Shown in pieces: positions 17,647 through 25,449 of a stretch of 58,381 nt of DNA. The position numbers and the translations under genes were made by a program. Source of the stretch: Paucilactobacillus suebicus DSM 5007 = KCTC 3549 (GTDB taxonomy: Bacteria; Bacillota; Bacilli; Lactobacillales; Lactobacillaceae); the NCBI RefSeq assembly GCF_001434475.1, contig NZ_AZGF01000014.1, forward strand, positions 1 to 58,381. Reading direction: 5' to 3'. The stretch's first letter is position 1. Each line of letters opens with the position of its first letter. The notes beneath the pieces are model-generated. The model had not been told where the DNA came from, did not search any database, and saw nothing but the letters and a program-made list of their open reading frames with translations.

Positions 17647-18162
17647 GAGTGAAAAAAAGGCCGTTAAGATGCCGTAATGTAAGCAGAAAAATCATTGCAT
17701 TCTGAATTGTGAATGCGATGATTTTTCTGCTTACATGGCAGGCATCTGGCCTTTTTTTCACGTTTCGACTAGAAAATAGTAAAAATAAGTATTCTGAATT
17801 GTGAATGCGATGATTTTTTCTGCTTACATGGCAGGCATCTGGCCTTTTTTTCACGTTTCGACTAGAAAATAGTAAAAATAAGTATTCTGAATTGTGGATA
17901 CGATGATTTTTTCTGCTTACATGGCAGGCATCTGGCCTTTTTTTCACGTTTCGACTAGAAAATAGTAAAAATAAGTATTCTGAATTGTGAATGCGATGAT
18001 TTTTTCTGCTTACATGGCAGGCATCTGGCCTTTTTTTCACGTTTCGACTAGAAAATAGTAAAAATAAGTATTCTGAATTGTGGATACGATGATTTTTTGG
18101 CTTACATGGCAGGCATCTGGCCTTTTTTTTACGTTTCGGCAAGAAAATAATAAAAATGAGTA
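17647..18162 (+). repeat. Hairpin element C3 with five 93-bp tandem right-arm repeats
   Basis: The first part (17647-17771) is a complete hairpin. AGAGTGAAAAAAAGGCC, an AGATGCC/GGCATCT stem and a long ATGTAAGCAGAAAAATCAT stem pair with the right arm, ending GGCCTTTTTTTCACG and then TTTCGACTAG. From ATTCTGAATTG at 17699 the right arm recurs at 17791, 17884, 17977 and 18070, a period of 92-93 bp. Copies 1, 2 and 4 read GTGAATGCG and copies 3 and 5 GTGGATACG. Only the first unit has a matching left arm. Each unit ends in GGCC plus a T-run. Because 93 is divisible by 3, an artefactual repeat-coding frame appears on the minus strand. Confidence 0.9.
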
Positions 18163-18312
18163 TTTTGAACTTTGATGTCAGTTGTTTTTAGACTGAAATG
18201 CCAAATACAAATCTAGAGAGAGGCAAAATAAAAAAATAACGATGCTCTCACAATACTGAATTTATAGTTATATAATTAAAACCGTAAATAAATAATTTGG
18301 AGATAACATCAT

Positions 18313-18831
18313 ATGAAAAAAGCTTTAGTTGTATCTGCCACCCTAATTATGGGATTATCACTGGCGGCCTGCGGTAACTCGAGTAATAAAAAATCCAGTT
18401 CATCAAGTAGTAAAACCAGTGTGTCTAAGAAGTCTAGTTCACACAAATCTGCTAAGAAGACCTCTAGTTCAGATTCATCCGTGCAAACTAGCTCAGATAC
18501 TGCTTCATCACAAAGCAGTTCTAGCAGTTCGTCAAGTTCTTCTAGTTCCGCCGTACAAGCATTAACGTACGATCAAGCCGTTGCGTTAATTCACAAAGCA
18601 CCAGATAACGTCAGTGCATTCCTCGTATCAGACACTCCAGATCCAGATAATAGTCACGCTACATCTGACGGTGGCTATTCAGTTGAAGCTGTTGGTAACG
18701 GTTGGGGTGAAGACATCTTTACCGTTTCACCAACCTCAAATGCTCAATATAATATCCATGTATCATCAGGAAGCCGACAAGGTGGTAGTTACACGGAAGC
18801 GCAAACTGCTGACGCTACTGTTAGTCAATAA
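18313..18831 (+). CDS. Ser-rich lipoprotein of unknown function
   Basis: A 172-residue predicted lipoprotein with lipobox LAAC (Cys20). It is followed by a low-complexity Ser/Lys linker of about 60 residues and a small C-terminal domain from about residue 83 (LTYDQAVALIHKAPDNV to HVSSGSRQGGSY). The linker probably spans the cell wall, and the C-terminal domain resembles short extracellular domains common in lactobacilli, but I cannot name a function. GGAG lies 10 nt before the ATG. It is monocistronic and ends at a terminator. Confidence 0.75.
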   Translation: MKKALVVSATLIMGLSLAACGNSSNKKSSSSSSKTSVSKKSSSHKSAKKTSSSDSSVQTSSDTASSQSSSSSSSSSSSSAVQALTYDQAVALIHKAPDNVSAFLVSDTPDPDNSHATSDGGYSVEAVGNGWGEDIFTVSPTSNAQYNIHVSSGSRQGGSYTEAQTADATVSQ

Positions 18832-18860
18832 TTAAAAGAAATATTAATGTAATACACCAG

Positions 18861-18903
18861 AAAAAAAGATCAACAACTAATTGCGTAGCTGCTGATCTTT
18901 TTG
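18861..18903. terminator. Intrinsic terminator between convergent genes
   Basis: AAAAGATCAACAACT pairs with AGCTGCTGATCTTTT (two mismatches). A-runs and T-runs on both sides allow use by the lipoprotein gene and by the minus-strand gene at 18907. Confidence 0.7.
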
Positions 18904-18906
18904 CGT

Positions 18907-19392
18907 TTAAAACAAATCAATCGTGATTTTAGTACCAATAATTTTGAATAGTTCCGCCCAGGTGCTAATTGAAAGTGGAATTCTCGCATATTCGGCCTTA
19001 ATTAATTTATATTCGTCTAGCTCTACAGACTTTGCCGCAATTTCTTTTTCCGTTAAGCCGGACTTTACCCGTGCTTCTTGGAACCTAATTGCAACTTTTG
19101 TTTCCGGATCAAGAGGCAAAACCGTGCTTAAATCTTCATGACGTGCTCCAGCAACAATTAACTTAGCGGTATCGTGGACCGTGATTTCGTGATCTAAGTT
19201 ATATGCAATCAACAAAAATAGTCTAAAAGGGACATTAGAATAGGTTAGTTCATTATCTTGTTGTGTTGCCTGAATAAAATCTGCGGAACCGGTAGCACTA
19301 GTAGCATAAACTTGCTTAAAAATATTTAATTGTTGCTCAACTTCACTAATATCGGTTGGGTCAACTGCTTTATTAATTGAGTCCAATTTCAT
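18907..19392 (-). CDS. Protein with a C-terminal Cro/C1-like helix-turn-helix
   Basis: A 161-residue protein. I do not recognise the N-terminal two thirds. The last 60 residues (AIRFQEARVKSGLTEKEIAAKSVELDEYKLIKAEYARIPLSISTWAELFKIIGTKITIDLF) have the spacing of an XRE-type DNA-binding domain. The gene starts immediately after the stop codon of the GNAT-like gene (TAAATG), so the two are translationally coupled. This layout resembles two-gene modules in which an XRE protein controls or neutralises its partner, but I cannot show that. Confidence 0.6.
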   Translation of the reverse strand: MKLDSINKAVDPTDISEVEQQLNIFKQVYATSATGSADFIQATQQDNELTYSNVPFRLFLLIAYNLDHEITVHDTAKLIVAGARHEDLSTVLPLDPETKVAIRFQEARVKSGLTEKEIAAKSVELDEYKLIKAEYARIPLSISTWAELFKIIGTKITIDLF

Positions 19393-19818
19393 TTACCTCG
19401 ATAAATATTTTTTAATAACTTCCTGACTGACACTGGGGAAAAAGATCACCCGATTGCCGAACAGAACACCACCGTTGTCTTCGTAGAATTGTGAATCACC
19501 ATTTTTAACGTTAACTTGGATATATGTTTCAGAGCATATGTCCGACGACTTTTGGATCACTCTTGCCAGTAACGCTTCACGGACATCGTTGCACCAATAT
19601 GAATTTATTACTTCCATGTTGATTAAATTTGCGTAGGTTTTGTCAATTCCCTCGTTGTATGCAACAATGCCAATGAGTTTGTCACCATCAAACGCAGCAA
19701 ACAATTGTGGATCTTTACTATTAGACAGAACATTGTTCCAGTCTAATGTGAATAAATCATTGGGCCAATATTTATTTAAAAATTTTTCTATTTGAATTTG
19801 ATCATATTTAATTTGCAT
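19393..19818 (-). CDS. GNAT-like acetyltransferase domain protein
   Basis: The 141-residue product follows a GNAT pattern: LFAAFDGDKLIGIVAYNEG (strands 3 and 4), then INMEVINSYWCNDVREALLARVIQKSS in the acetyl-CoA helix region, and YIQVNVKNGDSQFYEDNGGVLFGNRVIFF. The canonical Q/RxxGxG/A loop is poorly conserved (WCNDVRE), so catalysis is uncertain. At the ATG at 19818, TGCTATAAT lies only six bases upstream with no ribosome binding site, which suggests a leaderless mRNA; an ATG at 19869 is an alternative. The downstream HTH gene starts directly after the stop. Confidence 0.6.
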   Translation of the reverse strand: MQIKYDQIQIEKFLNKYWPNDLFTLDWNNVLSNSKDPQLFAAFDGDKLIGIVAYNEGIDKTYANLINMEVINSYWCNDVREALLARVIQKSSDICSETYIQVNVKNGDSQFYEDNGGVLFGNRVIFFPSVSQEVIKKYLSR

Positions 19819-20002
19819 GCCCAGATTATAGCACAGGATGTTACTGGTTGATAAATCAAATTGCCGCATTGATTATAGTTTTATAATTTTTTAGAACATC
19901 GGACTTTTGTGACTTAATTTAAAATGGGGGTTTGATTTGAAACTAGGAAATTGTAATATTAACGGTGACTAATTTAAACTTTTCAACTCAAAGGAGAAAC
20001 CA

Positions 20003-21232
20003 ATGGCGTTCTTAGATGAAATACCGATTGACAGCCAAATTATCAACCCACGATTATTGCATGAACATAATCTCCATGCAGTGCTGGCACGAATTCTGAA
20101 TGAACAGCCGGTTTCTCGCGCATCATTAGCACAACAGATGAACACAACTAGGTCTAGTATTACCGTATTATTCCGTGAATTAGAGAGTGCTGGGTACGTT
20201 GTGGAGCTCGGCGAAGGTTCCGTGGGTGAAAATGGTGGACGTAAACCAGTGATGGTAGCGATCAATGACGATTATGGTTATAGTGTTTCAATTGATTTTG
20301 GCATCCATGAAATGTTAATTGTCAGTAATGATCTATCTGGCCACGTGTTGACATTTCATAAATCTAACACTGACGGCAAATCGATTGAAAGCATTCTGGA
20401 TATGATCGAGAATCAGTTAAAGATGCTAAAAAGCCAAGATCAGACTGACCATGGTTTGCTGGGGTTGAGCTTTGTTATTCATGGACCAGTGGTAGATAAT
20501 CAAGTAATTAATTCACCATTTCTAGATATGCATGATCTTGATTTGGCCGCCTACTTTGAAGAGCGCTACCATGTTCAGGTAATCCAAGAAAATGAAGCTA
20601 ACTTAGTTGCAATTTGTGCAAGAGATTTTCACTCAAACCCCGGCCAAACACGTAATTTACTAGCGATTAGTATCCACCGAGGTCTTGGAGCAGGTACGAT
20701 TGCCAATCATCAACTGTACCATGGGGATGGTGGTGGTGCAGGAGAAATTGGACACGTGATTGCGACCAGCAAAGATAATCAGCAAATGTCTTATAAAGCG
20801 GAAGACTTTTGTTCTGAGGAGGCTGTTGTCAAAAAAGTGCTTGGTAGACGAATTGTGTCACAATTAAACCGTGATAAAATTGCGAGTTTGTATCAACAAC
20901 ACGACACAAAGACAGTGAAAGTGTTAAATGAATTCACGGCGCATTTAGCTCAATTAATAATCAATTCAAGTAAGTATTATGATCCGGACCAAATATTTAT
21001 CAGTTCGTGCTTGATCGATACAATTCCTTCATTGTTATCGGACATTAATCGTCAGTACCGAGACCGACTATCGGAGCAACTACTACCAATTCCAATTATT
21101 CAAATGAGACGTGCCGAGTTTTCGAGTATCTGGGGAGCATTTTCTTTAATAACGCGGCGGGTATTAAATTTAGAACACGCTGAATTGATGTTTCATCGTC
21201 CAAGTGATAACGGTATGTGTACAGAAAAATAA
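20003..21232 (+). CDS. ROK-family transcriptional regulator (NagC/XylR type)
   Basis: A 409-residue protein with an N-terminal winged helix (PVSRASLAQQMNTTRSSITVLFRELESAGYVVELGEG) and a ROK sugar-kinase-like domain. It keeps YGYSVSIDFGIHEM, ENEANLVAI and GGAGEIGHVIA. The zinc motif that normally reads CxCGxxGC is reduced to DFCSEEAV, so the usual Cys cluster is missing. No sugar gene is adjacent, so the target is unknown. GGAG lies 6 nt before the ATG and a terminator follows at 21251-21288. Confidence 0.88.
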   Translation: MAFLDEIPIDSQIINPRLLHEHNLHAVLARILNEQPVSRASLAQQMNTTRSSITVLFRELESAGYVVELGEGSVGENGGRKPVMVAINDDYGYSVSIDFGIHEMLIVSNDLSGHVLTFHKSNTDGKSIESILDMIENQLKMLKSQDQTDHGLLGLSFVIHGPVVDNQVINSPFLDMHDLDLAAYFEERYHVQVIQENEANLVAICARDFHSNPGQTRNLLAISIHRGLGAGTIANHQLYHGDGGGAGEIGHVIATSKDNQQMSYKAEDFCSEEAVVKKVLGRRIVSQLNRDKIASLYQQHDTKTVKVLNEFTAHLAQLIINSSKYYDPDQIFISSCLIDTIPSLLSDINRQYRDRLSEQLLPIPIIQMRRAEFSSIWGAFSLITRRVLNLEHAELMFHRPSDNGMCTEK

Positions 21233-21250
21233 AATTAGTAACGAATGAAA

Positions 21251-21288
21251 AAAGAACTAAGATGGCTATCAGCCTCTTAGTTTTTTTG
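21251..21288 (+). terminator. Intrinsic terminator after the ROK gene
   Basis: AACTAAGA and TCTTAGTT form a stem around a 12-nt loop, followed by seven T. Confidence 0.7.
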
Positions 21289-21481
21289 GTCACTCGAATG
21301 GCCCAATTGTCGGGCATGCGTGCATACTTGATAGCCGAATGCATTAATATGGTCAAACATTTTTTAGCAAACATTCATAAAATTTTGTTAATAATTAAAT
21401 AAAAAAAGTCTTGTATACGTGTTTATTATTATGAAGTAGTCCTGTACAGTGTAGGCAAATAATGGTTAAGGGGTTGATGAA
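21289..21481 (+). promoter_or_regulatory. Gap between the ROK gene and the RHH gene
   Basis: The 190-bp stretch holds a short GCCC/GGGC hairpin near 21302-21316 and AT-rich promoter-like sequence near 21410-21440, before AAGGGG at about 21469. I see no gene in it. Confidence 0.3.
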
Positions 21482-21631
21482 ATGCAAAAGAAGAAATTTA
21501 CGACGACACTTGATCCTGAATTAATCAAGCGTATGAAGATTATCGCTGTTGAAAACGATACAAGTGTTGCCGATTTGTTAGAAGATTTGATAATATCATA
21601 CCTGAGCAAGCACCGAACATCGGCGCGGTAG
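21482..21631 (+). CDS. Small ribbon-helix-helix (CopG-like) protein, 49 residues
   Basis: A 49-residue frame (ATG 21482, TAG 21629-21631), easily missed by length filters. It reads KKFTTTLDPELIKRMKIIAV, then ENDTSVADLLEDLIISYLSK. This matches the beta-strand (TTTLD), helix A (PELIKRMKIIAVE) and helix B (SVADLLEDLIISYL) of CopG/Arc-type DNA-binding proteins. AAGGGG lies 8 nt before the start. Such proteins are often antitoxins or plasmid/chromosome regulators. Its only close neighbour is the convergent hypothetical gene ending 6 bp away, which may or may not be a partner. Confidence 0.8.
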   Translation: MQKKKFTTTLDPELIKRMKIIAVENDTSVADLLEDLIISYLSKHRTSAR

Positions 21632-21636
21632 GTTAC

Positions 21637-22023
21637 CTAGTTTTCTTTTTGGTCGTGCTTTAGGACTTTGTAATTATTGTACAGCCGCACATTAGCAGCC
21701 ATATCGTCAGAAAGTAATAGAAACAAATCCTCCATCATTTTTCCTTCTTCTGATCCATCGGTCTCGTCACTTAATAGGCGGATAATTTTACTTTTTAGCA
21801 AAACAAATTGATCATCCTGACTCATGGTGGCAATTTGGAGTTCCATGTAAGCTTTTGTCATTGGCCTAATGATGCGCCATGGGAGTTTATAAATATCACT
21901 AGTATTTCTAATTGTTTCTAGGTCGTCTTCAGATAATCCCTTTGATAATAATATTTTTTGATACGTGTTCAAGTCATTTTTGACAGTCATAATGTAGTCA
22001 TTATATGAAACATTGTAGTTCAT
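21637..22023 (-). CDS. Hypothetical helical protein, 128 residues
   Basis: I do not recognise a family. The product is soluble, acidic and predicted almost entirely helical (for example DLNTYQKILLSKGLSEDDLETIRN and AYMELQIATMSQDDQFVLLKSKIIRLL), without signal peptide or Cys motifs. GGAG precedes the ATG at 22023 by about 8 nt. It converges on the small RHH gene with a 5-bp gap. No terminator separates the two genes. Confidence 0.6.
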   Translation of the reverse strand: MNYNVSYNDYIMTVKNDLNTYQKILLSKGLSEDDLETIRNTSDIYKLPWRIIRPMTKAYMELQIATMSQDDQFVLLKSKIIRLLSDETDGSEEGKMMEDLFLLLSDDMAANVRLYNNYKVLKHDQKEN

Positions 22024-22080
22024 TTCGCCAACTCCAATCGCTTAGTCCAAGTTCGTCCGTGCCCATAAAATACATGTGAC

Positions 22081-22137
22081 AAAGAGAACTCTATTAACTA
22101 ATCCTACCACGTGTAGTTAGTTAATAGAGTTCTTTTT
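22081..22137. terminator. Strong inverted repeat after the FMN-reductase gene
   Basis: AGAACTCTATTAACTAA pairs with TTAGTTAATAGAGTTCT around a 14-nt loop. The stem touches the stop codon of the minus-strand reductase gene. The plus-strand side has five T and the minus-strand side has a broken T-run. Confidence 0.65.
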
Positions 22138-22735
22138 AATTTCTTGGAAATGGATTGGCAGTTAGCAATGTTGTATAGAAACTAATTTCCTTAAACATTT
22201 TTACCACACCGCTGTGTAATTTGGTACTAGCTTGATCATCTATGATGGTGCCTTTTGCATCAAGAATAGCGGGAATATTGCCGATTAAAGCGGGTTTTGG
22301 TAAAACAATCATCTCTAACCGCTGCAATACCGGAATAAGTGCGGCCACCCCAAACTGACCACCGCGCGAATTATCAGAATAACCCAGTGTTTTAACTGGT
22401 TTACCCTGAGCCTGAAATGCGAGGTAGTCGAGCGCATTCTTGAGACCACCTGGTAACGAATGATTGTACTCTGGTGACATGAGAATATAGCCATCAGCAT
22501 CCTGAATGTCGTCAAGCCATTGTTGCTGATTGGCTGGCAGTTGACGATTTTGATTAGCCATTGGGGGTACGTCCTCATCGAAGACCGGTAAGTTGTATTG
22601 TCCTAGATTCAGAAATGTCAGTTCTACATTCAATGATGTTTCAATATCTGATTTTTGATTTTTTAAGTAGTTAAATAAGTTAATGCCAACGCCGTGTTGA
22701 CGAACGCTGCCAAGGATTACAGCAATTTTTGCCAT
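22136..22735 (-). CDS. NADPH-dependent FMN reductase
   Basis: A flavodoxin-fold NAD(P)H:FMN/quinone reductase of 199 residues. The first strand and phosphate loop are VILGSVRQHGVGINL. The signature SPEYNHSLPGGLKNALDYL (residues about 87-105) is the classic flavin-contact motif, and SRGGQFGVAAL follows. The start at 22735 has GAAGGGAAG 7 nt before it; the frame is open six codons further. It is divergent from a MarR gene with two palindromes between, so it is probably repressed by that MarR and induced by quinones or other electrophiles. Confidence 0.92.
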   Translation of the reverse strand: MAKIAVILGSVRQHGVGINLFNYLKNQKSDIETSLNVELTFLNLGQYNLPVFDEDVPPMANQNRQLPANQQQWLDDIQDADGYILMSPEYNHSLPGGLKNALDYLAFQAQGKPVKTLGYSDNSRGGQFGVAALIPVLQRLEMIVLPKPALIGNIPAILDAKGTIIDDQASTKLHSGVVKMFKEISFYTTLLTANPFPRN

Positions 22736-22760
22736 GATAATACTTCCCTTCATATTATTG

Positions 22761-22832
22761 ATTCATGTGAATACATATTGTATTATAGGCATTAATAACA
22801 AAAATTCAATTATTTATTCACATGAATAAATA
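22761..22832. promoter_or_regulatory. Two MarR operator-like palindromes in the divergent promoter
   Basis: ATTCATGTGAAT (22761-22772) lies near the reductase start. A 22-bp perfect inverted repeat with arms TATTTATTCA and TGAATAAATA and centre CA lies at 22811-22832, just before the MarR ribosome binding site. Both contain ATTCA...TGAAT and are likely binding sites of the adjacent MarR protein. Confidence 0.7.
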
Positions 22833-22848
22833 TAGCAAGGAGATTACA

Positions 22849-23325
22849 ATGGCTGATCAATACGTTAATGATATTTTTGATGAACTCAGTATGTTTATTA
22901 GCCAGGATGGCATTCAAGATGATGAAAAAATATGGGCTGCAAATCATGTCGATGATCCGCAACTAAAAGAAATTATTGCCCACTTGAGTACTACAGATAT
23001 CAAAGTCATGGTTCAACTAGCATGGGATGACTCATACCACGCCAAACAGTTGCCATCGTTGACGGGTGTTTCTCAGGCGACGGTCTCACGGGTGCTGACT
23101 AAGTTGGAAAAATACGATGTTGCATATAAATATCGAGATACCAAAAATAATAAAGAAGTTTTAGTGCGATTGACGGATAAAGGACGTGAATTGGCGGTTG
23201 TTCACACCAAATTAGATCAAGCATTATTAAAGCAGGCTCAAGAAGTGATGCAAAAGTACTCAAGGGATGATTTAGCTAAATTTGTTAGTATGCTTCATGA
23301 TATTAGGCAGATTCGTGCAAAGTGA
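22849..23325 (+). CDS. MarR-family regulator (FMN-reductase cassette)
   Basis: A 158-residue winged-helix MarR protein. The recognition region is KQLPSLTGVSQATVSRVLTKLEKYDVAYKYRDTKNNKEVLVRLTDKG. The N-terminal part (IWAANHVDDPQLKEIIAHLSTTDIKVMVQL) shares its pattern with the MarR proteins at 4658-5143 and 30030-30512. AAGGAG lies 8 nt before the ATG at 22849, which is preferred to the ATG at 22822 inside the operator. The hairpin element C2 begins 4 bases after the stop codon. Confidence 0.9.
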   Translation: MADQYVNDIFDELSMFISQDGIQDDEKIWAANHVDDPQLKEIIAHLSTTDIKVMVQLAWDDSYHAKQLPSLTGVSQATVSRVLTKLEKYDVAYKYRDTKNNKEVLVRLTDKGRELAVVHTKLDQALLKQAQEVMQKYSRDDLAKFVSMLHDIRQIRAK

Positions 23326-23328
23326 AAA

Positions 23329-23521
23329 AGAGTGAAAAAAAGGCGTTTCGCTCCCACAAAATAAGGCTCCTAAGACTAGAATCCTGAATTTTTGGATTTT
23401 GGTCTTAGGAGCCTTATGTGGCCGGGAGCAGCCGTTTGTTGCACGTTTATACTAAGATAATTAAAAGAATTAAACTAGTATTTTAGTACTGTTTATAGAT
23501 CAATAGGTACTTTTGTTCTAG
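23329..23521 (+). repeat. Hairpin element, C type, copy C2 with tail
   Basis: Starts AGAGTGAAAAAAAGGCG directly after the MarR stop. Nested stems are GCTCC/GGGAGC, ATAAGGCTCCTAAGAC/GTCTTAGGAGCCTTAT and AATCC/GGATT. It continues with TTGCACGTTTATACTA and a tail containing TTTAGTACTG, ending TTTTGTTCTAG. The order of parts equals that of copy C1, with different stem bases. Confidence 0.85.
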
Positions 23522-23543
23522 TATCTTATCTTGATTCAATTTT

Positions 23544-23879
23544 TTACCACAAGGATGTTCCGTGAGCAGTTCCAATCTTAAAGGCGATAATGCCACCAAC
23601 TATGATTAAGGCAGCTAACCCGACAACAAACACCCATGCAAATCGTCCATTTGCAGGAGCATCGCTATTACTTGTTTGCTGTTGCTGACTGCGTGGAAAA
23701 GGATTGTTTGGATCCTCATCGTTGACCCAATTTTCTTCAACATGTGTACTTCTCACGTGATGTTGGGCATTACTGTTTCTTGAAATATGTTTTTTGGCAG
23801 TTTCTAATTCTTCTTCAGTTGGTTTACGTTCGTTTCGTTCTTCAAATTGTTCTTGCCATTTTTGCAGTTCATCATTCAT
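23544..23879 (-). CDS. Hypothetical protein with one C-terminal membrane segment
   Basis: The 111-residue protein starts with a charged helix (ELQKWQEQFEERNERKPTEEELETAKKHI). It has a polar Gln/Asn-rich linker (NPFPRSQQQQTSN) and then one hydrophobic segment (FAWVFVVGLAALIIVGGIIAF) followed by a short tail. It has no N-terminal signal, so it is probably a tail-anchored membrane protein with a cytoplasmic N-terminus. I do not recognise a functional family. It is monocistronic, with AGGAAA just before the ATG. Confidence 0.7.
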   Translation of the reverse strand: MNDELQKWQEQFEERNERKPTEEELETAKKHISRNSNAQHHVRSTHVEENWVNDEDPNNPFPRSQQQQTSNSDAPANGRFAWVFVVGLAALIIVGGIIAFKIGTAHGTSLW

Positions 23880-24096
23880 CGATTAGATTTCCTTTCTGAA
23901 TTAATGGCCGCTCAGACAGCACCCATTGATTTTATATCTATCGGCGTACTCAGTTTGATTTTACTATCTTAATTATATAATACAATTCAATGATTTGCAG
24001 ATGATAATTGTGACGTGTTACCAAAGATTATGTTTACCAATTTCAAGTTGTTTGTAATACTATGAATAGGTAAATAATTCATTGTGGAGGATGAAT

Positions 24097-24510
24097 TTGA
24101 AAAACATATATTTTATTTGTACAGGCAATTCCTGTCGTAGTCAGATGGCAGAAGGATTTGCAAAGCATATTTTAGGTGATCAGTGGCATATAGAGAGCGC
24201 AGGAATTGAAGCACATGGCGTCGATATCAATGCGGTGAGAGTTATGCGTGAGGCTGGTATAGACATCAGTGAACAGCGCTCAAAATTAATTGATCCCGTT
24301 TATTTGAACAGTTGTCAGTTAGTTGTGACTTTATGTGGGGATGCACGGGATAGATGTCCAATCACACCAGATTCAGTTGCCAAATTGCATTGGCCGTTAA
24401 TGGATCCAGCACAAGCGACAGGCACTGAAGATGAAATTTTAATGGCGTTTCGTCAAGTACGGGATCAAATCTTAGAAAACTTAATTCAACTAAAATCAAC
24501 AATCAAGTAA
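24097..24510 (+). CDS. arsC: Thioredoxin-coupled arsenate reductase
   Basis: A low-molecular-weight-phosphatase-fold enzyme reducing arsenate to arsenite. Counting from the TTG at 24097, the catalytic loop CTGNSCRS places Cys8 and Arg14. Cys80 and Cys87 complete the triad ([10 protein letters not shown]), with the same spacing as the Cys10-Cys82-Cys89 type. All residues needed for the thioredoxin-dependent cycle are present. The TTG start lies 6 nt after GGAGG; the ATG at 24091 is too close to it. No arsR, arsB or acr3 gene is nearby, so export of arsenite must be encoded elsewhere. Confidence 0.9.
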   Translation: MKNIYFICTGNSCRSQMAEGFAKHILGDQWHIESAGIEAHGVDINAVRVMREAGIDISEQRSKLIDPVYLNSCQLVVTLCGDARDRCPITPDSVAKLHWPLMDPAQATGTEDEILMAFRQVRDQILENLIQLKSTIK

Positions 24511-24642
24511 GTGATGATTTAGAAGGTATGTCACTACTAACATTCACGATACGTACTTTTTTAGCTAAAAATACTTTTTCTTGCGCTGGTGTAACAACAG
24601 CGTGTTACATTAGCTATTAATCAATTGAAAGGAAGGTAATTA

Positions 24643-25404
24643 ATGATGAGCGCGGATGAAAATATTACGCTTGTAACCGGTGCAAACCGTGGTATGGGTT
24701 TCGAAATTGCTAAGGAATTGGGACAAAAGGGTCAACATGTAATTATTGGCGCACGAAACCTTGGAAAGGGTCAGGATGCCATCGAGCAATTAACCCATTT
24801 AGGAATTAAAGCAGATGTTGTTCAACTGGATGTGACCAATCCAAGTTCTGTTAAACAGGCAGCTCAAACAATTGAGACTAATTATGGCTATCTATCTATT
24901 TTAATTAATAATGCAGGAGCAGTATTTGATTTTCGCCAAGCGGCTTCCACGATTAATCTTGACGATGTGCGCCAAGATTTTGAAATTAATTATTTTGGCT
25001 TAATTGACGTTACTGAAAAAATGGTGCCGTTATTAAAAAAGAGTTCTCGGGCTAAAATCATTAATATTTCGAGTATGATGGGCTCTAAAACTGCGGCGTT
25101 AGATCCTAGTTCCACTGTGTATCGTGCGGTTGCTGTTGGGTACCAGTCAGCTAAAGCGGCAGCTAACATGTATACTGTTCAATTGGCTAAGGAATTCATC
25201 AATGCGGGTGTTCCAATTACGGTGAATGCAATTGATCCGGGCATGGTGGCCACCGAATTTGGTGGGGTTTCACCAGAAGTATCAAAGGCTCACGGTGGTC
25301 TGCCAGTGAGTGAAGGAGTTGCTAGAACGGTTGAACTGGCAACGGATTCAGATAGCACAATTACTGCCACCTTCTCTAACATAGATGGTAATGTTGGCTG
25401 GTAA
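24643..25404 (+). CDS. Short-chain dehydrogenase/reductase
   Basis: A 253-residue classical SDR. TGANRGMG lies at 12-19, NNAG at about 89-92, the catalytic Ser in NISSMMGS, Tyr167 and Lys171 in YQSAK, and NAIDPGMVATEF after them. The pattern is like carbonyl-reductase-type SDRs. The substrate is unknown. AAGGAAGG lies before two consecutive ATG codons (24643, 24646). No dedicated regulator is adjacent. Its stop codon lies in the left arm of the long palindromic terminator shared with the convergent DUF4811 gene. Confidence 0.9.
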   Translation: MMSADENITLVTGANRGMGFEIAKELGQKGQHVIIGARNLGKGQDAIEQLTHLGIKADVVQLDVTNPSSVKQAAQTIETNYGYLSILINNAGAVFDFRQAASTINLDDVRQDFEINYFGLIDVTEKMVPLLKKSSRAKIINISSMMGSKTAALDPSSTVYRAVAVGYQSAKAAANMYTVQLAKEFINAGVPITVNAIDPGMVATEFGGVSPEVSKAHGGLPVSEGVARTVELATDSDSTITATFSNIDGNVGW

Positions 25405-25449
25405 TTAACAAAAGGATCTTCAGCACGCTGAAGATCCTTTTGTTAATTA
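25402..25449. terminator. Perfect 22-bp-arm bidirectional terminator
   Basis: The arms run 25402-25423 and 25428-25449 around the loop CACG, with central bases GGATCTTCAG and CTGAAGATCC. Each arm carries the stop codon of one of the two convergent genes, and TTTTGTT follows on both strands. Confidence 0.85.

Noticed and set aside
17618-18142. A minus-strand open frame of 174 codons with a 31-residue tandem repeat
   Set aside because: It exists only because the hairpin repeat has a period divisible by three. It has no ribosome binding site, and it lies on the complement of a terminator-like repeat array.
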